From positions 1 through 57,615 of the forward strand of contig NZ_RBDY01000040.1 in assembly GCF_003626575.1 (NCBI RefSeq): a stretch of 57,615 nucleotides of DNA. The letters run 5' to 3'. How positions within the stretch are numbered: position 1 is the stretch's first letter; each line of letters opens with the position of its first letter. The position numbers and the translations under genes were made by a program. Origin of the DNA: Streptomyces radicis. GTDB taxonomy: Bacteria > Actinomycetota > Actinomycetes > Streptomycetales > Streptomycetaceae. The notes beneath the pieces were generated by a model. That model made no database searches. It saw only the letters and a list, made by a program, of their open reading frames with translations, and was not told the DNA's origin. Shown here piece after piece: positions 41,144 through 49,916 of this stretch.

Positions 41144-42103
41144 TCAGCGGCTGCTGACGGGCCGGATCGGCCGGTCGGGGCGGCCGCCGGTGTGCGCCCG
41201 CCCGCCCGGCTGTCGCACGCGGACGTTCGCCGCCATCGCGTGCGCCGCCGTCCCTGGCCGCGCGGTGGCGACGGCGGGCTCGCCGTGGGGGTAGGGCTCC
41301 TCGCCCTGGCGCAGCGCGGGCACCGGGTGCGGGCCGCCGGCGAGCGCGGGCGCCGACTCGTGCGGCGCGGGCACGCCGAGCAGCCGGTCCCTCAGCAGGA
41401 ACACCTGCCGCTCCACCGCGGCGATCACCGGCTCGCACCAGGGCAGCGCCAGCAGGACGAGGAGACCGGCGGCCCAGCCGAGCAGCACGTCGCTCACCCA
41501 GTGGGTGCCGAGGTAGACGGTGGTGGTGCCGACGCCGAGCGCGAAGACCGCGGCGATGACCGACAGGGTGCGTCTCGCCCGCGGTGTGGTGGCCAGATAG
41601 GCCAGGATCCCCCAGGTCACAACGGCGTTGGCGGTGTGGCCCGAAGGGAATATATCGCCGGTCAGGAACATCTCGTTCGACCCGATGACGTTGGCGTAGT
41701 GCGGGCCCTCGCGGCCCATGCCCAGCTTGGCGGCGCCCACCGTCACGTTGAGCAGGAGGAGGGCGCTCGCCATCACGAGCAGGGGGCGCAGGGTCCGCTG
41801 GCGCCAGCAGCGCCAGCTGAGCCACGCGGCGATCAGCACCGCCGTCGGGCCGCGCTGGCCGAGGACGACGAAATAGTCCAGAAACGCGTGCAACTCGGGC
41901 CACTGCTTATACGGGCGGAACAGCATCAGCTGCCAGTCGAGACGGACGAGCCACGACGTGCTCAGCACCGCCGCCACGATGGCCGCATAGAACCCGAGGG
42001 TGGCCCACAGGAGAGCCATGCGGGTGCGGCTCATTACAGGAGGCGGCACGTTCGGCGGCTGCTGCTCCTGTTCGAGGCGGGCTAGGAAGCGGTCGGTTCG
42101 CAC
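41144..42103 (-). CDS. PAP2-superfamily membrane phosphatase
   Basis: 319 aa with about six membrane segments. It has the three phosphatase motifs KLGMGREGP, FPSGH and GTHWVSDVLLGW (KX6RP-PSGH-SRX5HX3D pattern; the third lacks the SR). It likely dephosphorylates a lipid phosphate such as undecaprenyl diphosphate or phosphatidate at the outer membrane face. Residues ~245-319 are a Pro/Ala/Gly-rich cytosolic or external tail. Start GTG 42103. Confidence 0.9.
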   Translation of the reverse strand: MRTDRFLARLEQEQQPPNVPPPVMSRTRMALLWATLGFYAAIVAAVLSTSWLVRLDWQLMLFRPYKQWPELHAFLDYFVVLGQRGPTAVLIAAWLSWRCWRQRTLRPLLVMASALLLLNVTVGAAKLGMGREGPHYANVIGSNEMFLTGDIFPSGHTANAVVTWGILAYLATTPRARRTLSVIAAVFALGVGTTTVYLGTHWVSDVLLGWAAGLLVLLALPWCEPVIAAVERQVFLLRDRLLGVPAPHESAPALAGGPHPVPALRQGEEPYPHGEPAVATARPGTAAHAMAANVRVRQPGGRAHTGGRPDRPIRPVSSR

Positions 42104-42480
42104 ACTCGCAAGATTACAGCCCGTGATAGCGAGCTTCCTGCCGTGGCCCGCCTTCGTAATGGCGATGTGATGTTGGGCAAATATTTTCCGCCATCATATT
42201 TCCCGGCTTTAGGAATTCCCCGGACTCCTCATATGTCGGCCGGGCGGTCACGTCACGGTCCCACCGTCCGCGTCGCCGTGGCAAATCCGTAGGTGAACGA
42301 CGTGCGGCGCTCGTGTGGGGCGCCGACGGGCCTCGGGGGTCACCGGGCCGGGCGGGGCGGCACGTGGGCTGCCGTAGTCTGTGTGCCCATCTGCCCCGAC
42401 ACCACGCCCGGTGACCGCCACCGCCGGGATTCCCCCGTGGTGGCGACGACGAGGAACGGCGCGACACAGGAGGTGCGTTG
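42104..42480. other. 377-bp intergenic region between divergent PAP2 and MFS genes
   Basis: No gene visible. Bases ~42170-42240 are A/T-rich for this genome (ATATTTTCC, ATCATATTTCC) and should hold promoters. A TAGTCT at 42375-42380 could be a -10 for the MFS gene. The MFS ribosome site AGGAGGTG lies at 42468-42475. Confidence 0.45.
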
Positions 42481-44061
42481 ATGTCCGGGCCGCCCCACCC
42501 CGGAACCCCCACCGCCGACCGAAGCCGCTGGACGGTGCTCGCCGTGCTCTGCGCGAGCCTGCTGCTGGTCGCCGTCGACGCCACCGTTCTGCACGTGGCC
42601 GTGCCCGCCGTGAGCGAGGAGTTGCGGCCCTCGGGCGTCGAGCTCCTCTGGATCGTCGACAGCTACCCCCTGGTGTGCGCCGCCCTGTTGATCCTCTTCG
42701 GCACGCTCGGCGACCGCGTCGGGCGCCGCAGGGTCCTGCTGCTCGGCTACGCCTGCTTCGGCGTGGCCTCCGCGCTCGCCGCGTATGCCCCGGGGCCCGA
42801 GATCCTCGTCCTGGCACGGGCGTTGCAGGGCGTGGGCGGGGCCATGATCATGCCGGCCACGCTCTCGATCCTGCGGCATGTCTTCCCCGACCGGCGCGAA
42901 CGGGCCCTGGCCATCGGCATCTGGAGCGCGGTCGCCGCCGTCGGCGCGGCGATGGGCCCGCTGGTGGGCGGGGTGCTGCTCGAACACTTCTGGTGGGGCT
43001 CGGTCTTCCTCGTCAACATCCCGCTGATGGCGGTCTGCCTGCCGGTCGGCGCCGCGCTGCTGCCCGAGTCCACGGGGGACCGCTCGGGCCCCTGGGACGT
43101 GGCGGGCGCCCTGCTGGCCGCCGTGGGCCTCTTCTCGGCGATCCTGGCGGTGAAACGGTCGGGTGGCGGCGACATGTTCACGCCGGGGACGGCGTTCGCG
43201 GCCGGTCTCGGGGTGGCGCTGCTCGCGCTGTTCGTGCGCAGGCAGCGGACGCGGCCCGATTCGCTGATCGACCTGTCGGCGTTCGCCAGGCCCGCGTTCG
43301 GGACGTCGGTGGGGTGCATCGTGCTGACGGTGCTCGCGCTGGTGGGCCTGGCGCTCGTCGCGGCGCAGTATCTGCAACTGGTGCTCGGGCTCTCCCCGTT
43401 GGAGACCGGGCTGCGGCTGCTTCCGCTGAGCGTGGCCGCGATAGCGGCGGGCCTCGCGGGGAGTTGGCTGCTGCACCGGCTCGGCCCTCGCGTGATGGTC
43501 GCCACGGGCTTCGGGCTGACGGCCGTGGCGGTGCTGCTGCTGACGCCCCTGGGCGCGACGGACCGGCCCGTGCTGATGGCGCTCGGCTTCGTGCTGCTCG
43601 GCTTCGGTCTCGAGACCACGCTGTTCGCGTCGTACGAGTCGATGCTGGGCGACGTCCCGGTGGCGGAGGCCGGGGGAGCGGCGGCGATCGGGGAGACGGC
43701 GTACCAGTTCGGCGGGGGCATCGGGATCGCGCTGCTGGGGAGCGTGATGAACGCGGTGTACGCCTCGGGCATGCGCGACGTCGCCGGGGTCGAGCGGGCC
43801 GACGCCGAGGAGGCGGGGCGCTCGCTCGGGGGCGCGCACACGGTCGCGGCCCGGCTCGGCGGGGAGCGGGGGGAGGCGCTCCAGGAGGCGGCGCGTGAGG
43901 CGTTCGTCCGGGGGATGCATGTGACGCTGCTGGTCAGCGCGTTGATGCTGGTGGTCGGCGCGGTGGCGGCGCTTCGGCTGCCGCGCGCGCTGGTCCGGTG
44001 CACCGCGCGCCCCGCGGAGGAGGGGCGAACGCTCTTGCCCAGCCCGGTTACCCATCGGTAA
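42481..44061 (+). CDS. MFS drug:H+ exporter, DHA2 (14-TM) family
   Basis: 526 aa, hydrophobic with ~14 membrane helices. Motif A is GDRVGRRRVLLLG between TM2 and TM3; motif B-like RALQGVGGAMIMPATLSIL and motif C-like IGIWSAVAAVGAAMGPLVGG follow. Such proteins export drugs or secondary metabolites with protons. The start ATG 42481 has AGGAGGTG 5 nt upstream. Nothing next to it suggests a substrate, and no TetR-type regulator is adjacent. Confidence 0.92.
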   Translation: MSGPPHPGTPTADRSRWTVLAVLCASLLLVAVDATVLHVAVPAVSEELRPSGVELLWIVDSYPLVCAALLILFGTLGDRVGRRRVLLLGYACFGVASALAAYAPGPEILVLARALQGVGGAMIMPATLSILRHVFPDRRERALAIGIWSAVAAVGAAMGPLVGGVLLEHFWWGSVFLVNIPLMAVCLPVGAALLPESTGDRSGPWDVAGALLAAVGLFSAILAVKRSGGGDMFTPGTAFAAGLGVALLALFVRRQRTRPDSLIDLSAFARPAFGTSVGCIVLTVLALVGLALVAAQYLQLVLGLSPLETGLRLLPLSVAAIAAGLAGSWLLHRLGPRVMVATGFGLTAVAVLLLTPLGATDRPVLMALGFVLLGFGLETTLFASYESMLGDVPVAEAGGAAAIGETAYQFGGGIGIALLGSVMNAVYASGMRDVAGVERADAEEAGRSLGGAHTVAARLGGERGEALQEAAREAFVRGMHVTLLVSALMLVVGAVAALRLPRALVRCTARPAEEGRTLLPSPVTHR

Positions 44062-44064
44062 CAT
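44035..44064 (+). promoter_or_regulatory. Candidate promoter of the acyl-CoA dehydrogenase gene
   Basis: TTGCCC (44035-44040), an 18-bp spacer and TAACAT (44059-44064), then 6 nt to ATG 44071. It lies over the MFS stop codon. Leaderless mRNA expected. Confidence 0.5.
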
Positions 44065-44070
44065 TGCGTC

Positions 44071-45279
44071 ATGGCATCCGACACGCCCCCGCGCCGGCCG
44101 TCAAGGCCGCCCTTCGACCCCGCCGACCCGCTCGGCCTCGACGAGCTGCTCGACGAGGCGGACCTGGACATACGGCGCACCGTGCGTGAGTGGGCCGCGA
44201 AGCGGGTGGCCCCGCACGTCGCGGAGTGGTTCGAGCGCGGCGAGGTGCCCGAGGTGCGCGAGCTGGCCAGGGAGTTGGGCTCCCTGGGCGCGCTCGGCAT
44301 GACGCTCGACGGCCATGGCTGCGCGGGCGCGTCGGCCGTGCAGTACGGGCTGGTGTGCCTGGAGCTCGAGGCGGTGGACTCCGGGATCCGCTCCCTGGTC
44401 TCGGTGCAGGGCTCCCTGGCGATGTACGCGATCCACCGCTTCGGCTCCGAGGAGCAGAAGCGGCGCTGGCTGCCGGTGATGGCCGCGGGCGAGGCCATCG
44501 GCTGCTTCGGGCTGACCGAGCCCGACCACGGCTCCGACCCGGCGGGGATGCGCACGGGCGCGGTACGGGACGGCGGCGACTGGGTGTTGACCGGGCGGAA
44601 GATGTGGATCACCAACGGCTCGGTGGCCGACGTGGCGGTGATATGGGCCCGCACCGACGACGGCATCCAGGGCTTCCTCGTCCCCGCGGACAGCCCGGGG
44701 TTCACGGCGATCCCGGTCGCGCACAAGGGGTCGCTGCGCGCCTCGGTCACGAGCGAGTTGGTGCTCGACGGGGTGCGGCTGCCCGCCGACGCCGCGCTGC
44801 CGGGCGGCACCGGGCTGCGCGCGCCGCTGGCCTGCCTGAGCTATGCGCGTTACGGCATCGTGTGGGGCGCGATGGGCGCGGCCCGCAGCTGCTTCGACGC
44901 CGCTCTGGAGTACGCCGGGACCCGCGAGCAGTTCGGCAGGCCGATCGCGGGCTTCCAGCTGACCCAGGCGAAGCTCGCCGACATGGCGGTCGAGCTGCAC
45001 AAGGGGCTGCTGCTCGCCTGGCACCTGGGGCGGCGGCTCGACGCCGGGCGGCTGCGGCCCGAGCAGGTCAGCCTCGGCAAGCTGAACAACGTGAGGGAGG
45101 CGCTGGAGATCTGCCGCACGGCCCGCACGATCCTCGGGGCGAACGGGATCTCGTTCGCGTACCCGGTGATGCGGCACATGGCGAACCTGGAGTCGGTGCT
45201 CACCTACGAGGGCACGAGCGAGATGCATCAGCTGGTGCTGGGGAAGGCGCTCACCGGCCTCGACGCGTTCCGCGGCTGA
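44071..45279 (+). CDS. gcdH: Acyl-CoA dehydrogenase, glutaryl-CoA dehydrogenase type
   Basis: 402-aa flavoenzyme. GCFGLTEPDHGSDP and KMWITNG bind FAD; the catalytic base Glu lies in TYEGTSEMHQL. DSGIRSLVSVQGSLAM holds the Arg that in human glutaryl-CoA dehydrogenase binds the substrate carboxylate, which favours glutaryl-CoA over simple fatty acyl-CoAs. It would act in lysine/tryptophan breakdown, making crotonyl-CoA. It stands alone, with no electron-transfer flavoprotein genes nearby. Confidence 0.9.
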   Translation: MASDTPPRRPSRPPFDPADPLGLDELLDEADLDIRRTVREWAAKRVAPHVAEWFERGEVPEVRELARELGSLGALGMTLDGHGCAGASAVQYGLVCLELEAVDSGIRSLVSVQGSLAMYAIHRFGSEEQKRRWLPVMAAGEAIGCFGLTEPDHGSDPAGMRTGAVRDGGDWVLTGRKMWITNGSVADVAVIWARTDDGIQGFLVPADSPGFTAIPVAHKGSLRASVTSELVLDGVRLPADAALPGGTGLRAPLACLSYARYGIVWGAMGAARSCFDAALEYAGTREQFGRPIAGFQLTQAKLADMAVELHKGLLLAWHLGRRLDAGRLRPEQVSLGKLNNVREALEICRTARTILGANGISFAYPVMRHMANLESVLTYEGTSEMHQLVLGKALTGLDAFRG

Positions 45280-45332
45280 TGACCGGAGACGGCGTCGGCC
45301 GCCCCTGGTCCGCGCGGCCTTCGGGCATCGCG

Positions 45333-45338
45333 AATAAT
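45333..45338 (+). promoter_or_regulatory. Candidate -10 before the membrane glycosyltransferase gene
   Basis: AATAAT ends 7 nt before GTG 45346. The intervening GGGG is close to the start but too near for a normal ribosome site. Leaderless transcription is plausible; -35 not seen. Confidence 0.35.
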
Positions 45339-45345
45339 CAGGGGC

Positions 45346-46533
45346 GTGACCGACCTCGCCGGACCGGACGTGCCCTCCCGAGCCCAGGGACCGGGGGGCC
45401 GGCTCGGGCTCCCGGTGCTGGTGGCGTTCACCCGGAGAGCCGGGCCCGCGCTGCTCGGGTTCGCGGCGATCCGGCTGCTCGGGGTCGTCGTCCTCGCGCT
45501 GTGGGACGGTGACGAGCGGAAGGACGCGCTCCATCTGCTCTCCGGGCGCTGGGATTCCGTGTGGTACGCCAGCATCGCCGAGCACGGCTATGGCCGCACG
45601 GTGGTGGCCGAGGACGGCGGGGTCCACTCGGACCTGGCGTTCTTCCCGCTGCTGCCCTGGCTGGAGCGGGCGGTCTCCGCGGTCTCGCCGCTCTCGGCGG
45701 GCGAGGCGGGCCTGGTGGTCAGCGCGGTCGCCTCGTTGGCCGCGGCGGCGGGCCTGTTCGCCCTCGGGGAGCTGCTGCACGGCCGCAGGGCCGGGACACT
45801 GCTCGCGCTGCTGTGGGCGGCGGTGCCGGTCGGGATCGTGCAGTCGATGGCGTACACCGAGTCGCTGTTCACGGCGCTCGCCGCCTGGGCGCTGTACGCG
45901 CTGCTGACGGGCCGGTGGGTGGCGGCGGGCGTGCTGTCGGCGGCCTCGGGTCTCAGCCGCCCGGCCGGGCTCGCGGTGGCGGCGGCCATCGCGGCGGCGG
46001 CGGTGGTGGACCGGCTCGGCGACCCGGAGCGGCGCCGGATACCGTTGGGGCCGCTGTGGGCGGTGGTGCTCGCGCCGTCCGGCTGGGCCGCTTATGTGCT
46101 GTGGGTGGGGGCGAGATCCGGCCAGCCGCTCGGCTATCTCGACGTGCAGGGGGGCTGGGGGAACGGCTTCGACGGGGGTCTTGGGTTCGCCCGGTTCATC
46201 GCCGAGAAGTTCACGGACGGTGCACCCCTGGCGGGGGTCGGGCTGTGCGCGGGGGTGGCGTTGCTCGCCTGGGTCTGCCTGCTGCTCGTGCGGCTGCGCC
46301 CGCCGCTGCCCCTGCTCGTCTACACGGCCGTGCTGGTGCTGCTCGCGGTCTGTGCCGCCGGGTACTTCGGGTCGAAGCCCCGGCTGCTGCTTCCGGCGTT
46401 CCCCCTGTTGCTGCCCGCCGCGGTGGCGTTGGCCGGGGCGCGTCGGCCCGCCGCCGCGGTCACGGTGGGCGTGGCGGCGGTCGGCGCCTCGGTGTACGGC
46501 GCCCTGTGGCTGACCGGCTCGGGGCCTCCCTGA
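45346..46533 (+). CDS. PIG-V-like polytopic mannosyltransferase
   Basis: 395 aa with ~9-10 membrane helices. The luminal-loop motif RWDSVWYASIAEHGY after the first helix and FFPLLPWLERAVSAVSPLSA match bacterial PIG-V/GT-C-type mannosyltransferases that use polyprenyl-linked sugars outside the membrane. Acceptor unknown. In S. coelicolor a similar gene sits next to the SepF-like gene, as here (convergent, 25-bp gap). Confidence 0.83.
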   Translation: MTDLAGPDVPSRAQGPGGRLGLPVLVAFTRRAGPALLGFAAIRLLGVVVLALWDGDERKDALHLLSGRWDSVWYASIAEHGYGRTVVAEDGGVHSDLAFFPLLPWLERAVSAVSPLSAGEAGLVVSAVASLAAAAGLFALGELLHGRRAGTLLALLWAAVPVGIVQSMAYTESLFTALAAWALYALLTGRWVAAGVLSAASGLSRPAGLAVAAAIAAAAVVDRLGDPERRRIPLGPLWAVVLAPSGWAAYVLWVGARSGQPLGYLDVQGGWGNGFDGGLGFARFIAEKFTDGAPLAGVGLCAGVALLAWVCLLLVRLRPPLPLLVYTAVLVLLAVCAAGYFGSKPRLLLPAFPLLLPAAVALAGARRPAAAVTVGVAAVGASVYGALWLTGSGPP

Positions 46534-46558
46534 CGGGAAGGGCGGGCCCCGGGCCCGG

Positions 46559-46999
46559 TCAGCTCTGGTTGTAGAAGCCGCCCTCTGAGGAATGGCGGTC
46601 GCCGGTCACCACCTGGTAGTCGGCGGGGGTCAGCAGGAAGACCCGGGTGGCCACGCGCTCGATGTCGCCGCGCAGCCCGAAGATGAGGCCCGCGGCGAAG
46701 TCCACCACGCGCTTGGCGTCGGCGCCCTCGAGCGCCGTGAGGTTGATGACGACCGGGATGCCGTCACGGAACAGCTCGCCGATCCGGCGGGCGTCCTTGA
46801 AGCTTCCCGGGGTGACCGTGGCGATCCGTCCGCCCTGCTCGTCGGCGGACTCGGTGGCCAGCCGCAGCCGGGGGTCGGTGGTCCACGCCGCGGCGCCTTC
46901 ACCGGGCTCGGGACCCTCGGCGTACTCATCGTCGTAGTCACGCATGTCGCGGTCGTCGACGAGGCCCAGCCAGGCACTCGCCCTCCGTACCGATCCCAT
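46559..46999 (-). CDS. sflA: SepF-like cell division protein (SflA type)
   Basis: 146 aa. The C-terminal SepF domain has VTPGSFKDARRIGELFRDG, IPVVINLTAL, ADAKRVVDFAAGLIFGLRGD and RVFLLTPADYQV. The N-terminus begins MGSVRRASAWLGLVDDRDMR, like SepF membrane-binding tails. In S. coelicolor SepF-like proteins SflA/SflB modulate FtsZ assembly and hyphal branching. ATG 46999 has GAGGAGG 6 nt upstream. The genomic position next to the PIG-V-like gene supports SflA rather than the SepF beside ftsZ. The assignment among paralogues is inferred from context. Confidence 0.85.
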   Translation of the reverse strand: MGSVRRASAWLGLVDDRDMRDYDDEYAEGPEPGEGAAAWTTDPRLRLATESADEQGGRIATVTPGSFKDARRIGELFRDGIPVVINLTALEGADAKRVVDFAAGLIFGLRGDIERVATRVFLLTPADYQVVTGDRHSSEGGFYNQS

Positions 47000-47369
47000 G
47001 GACGCCTCCTCTCTGCTCACGCGGTCCATACCCCGTTCGCGCCTCTATGGTCGACCATGACGCCGACAATGCGCCAAGTGGATAGCCGCTCTTACCGGGT
47101 TTCGTAACGGTTCTGGTGCATACGATGTGCCCTTCCATCAGGGGCGTTGTGGTATCCGGGCGCTGACGGAGAGTAAGTTGCGCACGCCCCGCCATCCGGG
47201 TGACACGCCCCGTGGCGCGCAGTGGCCGAAAGGTGTTCTTGGCAACGGGCCTGACGGAGGACAGGATTCCGGGCAGCGCTTGTCAGGGGCATGCCGACAA
47301 CGGGTGCCTCGGGCCACGCCTCACGGGTCCGCTACCCAACGGACCCCGTTCCTTATGGAGGAAAGAAGA
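47000..47369. other. 370-bp region between sflA and the first protease
   Basis: No gene. It contains a perfect 12-bp palindrome ATGGTCGACCAT (47047-47058) upstream of sflA and a TACGAT hexamer (47121-47126) that could be a -10 for a long protease leader. GGAGG at 47357-47361 is the protease ribosome site. Confidence 0.5.
47047..47058. promoter_or_regulatory. Palindrome upstream of sflA
   Basis: ATGGTCGACCAT, a perfect 12-bp inverted repeat 48 bp before the sflA start. Possible operator of an unknown regulator; a chance palindrome is not excluded. Confidence 0.3.
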
Positions 47370-48287
47370 GTGAGTATGAAGCGCACCAACCCCCACAGAC
47401 GCTTCTCCCGACGCCTCGGGCTGACCGCCGCCGCCTCAGGTCTTGTGGCCATCGCGGCGTTCGTCCTGCCGACCTCCGCCCAGGCGGAGCCCGTCCAGAC
47501 GTTCAGCACGGCCCAGCTGTCGACCGTGAGCGACGCGGTGCTCACGGCGGACATCGGCGGTACCGCGTGGGGTATCGACAAGGCGACCAACAGCGTCGTC
47601 GTGTCGGTCGACGAGACCGTGACGGAGGCCGAGATCGCGCAGATCGAGGCGAGCGCCGCCGGCCTGGCCGACGCGCTGACGATCGAGCGGCTCGACGGCA
47701 CGTTGCAGCGGTTCCTCGCGGGCGGCGACGCCATCTACGCCGACGCGGGCTGGCGCTGTTCCGCCGGGTTCAATGTGACGAACGGCAGCAGCGACTTCTT
47801 CATCACCGCGGGCCACTGCACCGATGGCTTCCCCGACTGGTACACCAACTCGTCGCTGAGCACGTACATCGGCCCGACGACCGGCTCCAGCTTCCCCGGG
47901 AACGACTACGGGATCGTGCGTTACGACAGCTCGGTCTCCCGCCCTGGCGTGGTGAACCTCTACAACGGCTCCACGCGTGACATCACCAGCTTCGCCAACG
48001 CGACCGTCGGCCAGTCCGTGCAGCGCAGCGGCAGCACGACCGGTCTGCGCAGCGGCACCGTGCAGGCCCTCAACCAGACGGTCAACTACGGCGGCGGCGA
48101 CATCGTCTCCGGCCTGACCAGGACCAACGCCTGCGCCGAGCCCGGCGACAGCGGTGGCCCGTTCTTCTCGGGCAGCGTCGGCCTCGGCCTGACCTCCGGC
48201 GGCAGCGGCAACTGCTCGTTCGGTGGCACGACGTTCTACCAGCCCATCGTCGAGGCGGCGAACGCCTACGGCGTGCGCGTGCTCTGA
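47370..48287 (+). CDS. Secreted chymotrypsin-like protease (streptogrisin A/B type)
   Basis: 305-aa preproprotein, peptidase family S1. A signal peptide (~residues 1-39, ending SAQA) is followed by a propeptide (~76 aa, foldase for the enzyme) and a mature protease of ~190 aa starting near AGGDAIYA (residue ~117). The triad is His149 (TAGHC), Asp179 (GNDYGIVRY) and Ser261 (GDSGGP). Cys pairs RCSAGF/GHC and NACAEPG/GNCSFG match SGPA/SGPB. GTG 47370 has GGAGG 8 nt upstream; ATG 47376 is possible. It acts in extracellular protein degradation. Confidence 0.95.
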   Translation: MSMKRTNPHRRFSRRLGLTAAASGLVAIAAFVLPTSAQAEPVQTFSTAQLSTVSDAVLTADIGGTAWGIDKATNSVVVSVDETVTEAEIAQIEASAAGLADALTIERLDGTLQRFLAGGDAIYADAGWRCSAGFNVTNGSSDFFITAGHCTDGFPDWYTNSSLSTYIGPTTGSSFPGNDYGIVRYDSSVSRPGVVNLYNGSTRDITSFANATVGQSVQRSGSTTGLRSGTVQALNQTVNYGGGDIVSGLTRTNACAEPGDSGGPFFSGSVGLGLTSGGSGNCSFGGTTFYQPIVEAANAYGVRVL

Positions 48288-48334
48288 CGCGCCCCCGGGG
48301 TGCCTCCATCCCTGGCGCCCCATCAGTTCCATCC

Positions 48335-48366
48335 GCCCCCACCCGTCACCGCGGGTGGGGGCTTTT
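48335..48366 (+). terminator. Terminator of the first protease gene
   Basis: Perfect 11-bp stem GCCCCCACCCG/CGGGTGGGGGC, a 6-nt loop (48346-48351) and TTTT. It lies ~48 bp past the stop. Confidence 0.88.
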
Positions 48367-48701
48367 GCCTGGGCGGTCCCCGGGCGAAGGGCGTTTTCGG
48401 TCAGGTACGGACCTGAGCGCCTCCGGGCCCGGACGCCTCAAGACGTGAACTCGCCCGGCGCGGGGATCGCCGCCCTGTGGACTCCCGGCAGGAAAACCCG
48501 AAGTCTTCTGGATGGTTTACGCGCATAACCCCAACTTGTGTGTTCGTATGTCTGGGGCAAGAACTCGGTCTTGCGCGAACCCGGGTGGGCTGGGAATACT
48601 CGCCTGCACCGCTTGGCATGGACGCGGCCGGTCCCCAACTGGCTCATCTCCATGCTCTCTCCGGAGCCACAGGGCTCCAACCCCCACAGGAGGAAACGAG
48701 C
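48367..48701. other. Leader region of the second protease gene
   Basis: 335 bp without a gene. It holds the candidate promoter at 48571-48600 and the ribosome site AGGAGG at 48688-48693. The stretch ~48500-48570 is somewhat A/T-rich. No operator was recognised. Confidence 0.5.
48571..48600 (+). promoter_or_regulatory. Candidate promoter of the second protease gene
   Basis: TTGCGC (48571-48576), an 18-bp spacer and AATACT (48595-48600). This predicts a ~95-nt leader before GTG 48702. Confidence 0.45.
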
Positions 48702-49772
48702 GTGACACACCGACGTACCTCATATCGGCGCCTCGCGGCCGCAGCCACCGGAGTCGCCGCCCTGCTCGCAGGCACGTTCGCCGTCTCGCAGGCGAACGCC
48801 GCCCCCACCCCCACACCCGATGTCCTCACCTCGGTCCAGGCCGGGGAGCTGGCGACCACCCTGACCGACACGCTGGGCGCCGAGGGCGCGGGCACGTACT
48901 TCGACGACGCCACGGGCACCCTCGTGGTCAACGTCGTGGACGAGTCCGCGGTCTCCGTCGTCCAGGAGGCGGGCGCCGAGGCGAGGCTCGTGGAGCGGAG
49001 CCTGGCCGAGCTGAACGAAGTCAAGGCGCAGGTCGAGGAGTTCGCCGTCCCCGGCACCTCGTGGACGGCCGACCCACTGACCAACACCGTCAAGGTGACG
49101 GTCGACAGCACGGTCACCGGCGGCGAGCTCGCCGAGGTCCGTGACGCGGTCGAGGCGCTGGGCAGCGCGGCGACCTTCGAGCAGCGCGCCGGCGCGTACG
49201 AGCCGTACATCGCCGGCGGCGACGCGATCTACTCGTCGGGCGCCCGCTGCTCGCTCGGCTTCAACGTCTCGGTCGGGGGCGCCCCGGCGTTCCTGACCGC
49301 GGGTCACTGTGGCTCGGTCGGCAGCACGTGGTCGGACTCGTCCGGCGGCGGCGCGATCGGCACGTTGACCGCGGGCGAGTTCCCGGGCGGCGACTACGCG
49401 CTGGTGGAGTACACCGCCAGCGTCGACAACCCCAGCGTGGTCAACCGTTACGACGGCACGACCACGGCCATCTCCGGCGCGGGCGAGGCGACGGTCGGCC
49501 AGCAGGTCGAGCGCAGCGGCAGCACCACCGGGCTGCACGGCGGCGAGGTCACCGGCACCGACGTCAGCGTCAGCTACCCGCAGGGCACCGTGCACGGCAC
49601 GATCGAGACGACCGTGTGCGCCGAGCCCGGCGACAGCGGCGGCTCGCTCTTCGCGGGCAGCACCGCCCTCGGCATCACCTCGGGCGGCAGCGGCAACTGC
49701 TCCTTCGGCGGCGTGACGTTCTTCTACCCGGTCGTGGACGCCCTGGCGGCCACGGGCGCGTCGCTCCCCTGA
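48702..49772 (+). CDS. Secreted chymotrypsin-like protease (streptogrisin C/D type)
   Basis: 356-aa S1-family preproprotein. The signal peptide (residues 1-33, ending ANA) precedes a longer propeptide (~135 aa) with two parts that look like repeats of the alpha-lytic pro-domain (FDDATGTLVVNVVDESAV and TADPLTNTVKVTVDSTV). The mature enzyme starts near IAGGDAIYSS (residue 170). The triad is His202, Asp231 and Ser312 (GDSGG). It has the SGPD/SGPE-like long pro-region and lacks any C-terminal chitin-binding domain. GTG 48702 has AGGAGG 8 nt upstream. It shares ancestry with the gene upstream but is clearly diverged. Confidence 0.95.
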   Translation: MTHRRTSYRRLAAAATGVAALLAGTFAVSQANAAPTPTPDVLTSVQAGELATTLTDTLGAEGAGTYFDDATGTLVVNVVDESAVSVVQEAGAEARLVERSLAELNEVKAQVEEFAVPGTSWTADPLTNTVKVTVDSTVTGGELAEVRDAVEALGSAATFEQRAGAYEPYIAGGDAIYSSGARCSLGFNVSVGGAPAFLTAGHCGSVGSTWSDSSGGGAIGTLTAGEFPGGDYALVEYTASVDNPSVVNRYDGTTTAISGAGEATVGQQVERSGSTTGLHGGEVTGTDVSVSYPQGTVHGTIETTVCAEPGDSGGSLFAGSTALGITSGGSGNCSFGGVTFFYPVVDALAATGASLP

Positions 49773-49841
49773 CGATGACGTCAGGGCGGCGGCCCGGGTA
49801 GCGCCTGAAGCGCTCGGGGAAGCACCGCACCACGCGTGAAG

Positions 49842-49875
49842 CGGGGGCGGGACGGCGATCGCCGTCCCGCCCCCG
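49842..49875. terminator. 34-bp perfect palindrome between protease and asd
   Basis: A perfect inverted repeat of 17 bp per arm with no loop (centre CGATCG) lies between convergent genes. As RNA it forms a very stable hairpin and should stop transcription from both sides. Confidence 0.85.
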
Positions 49876-49916
49876 TCGCGTCGCCCCCGTCGCGCCCTGT
49901 CACTCGGCGCGCGCCG

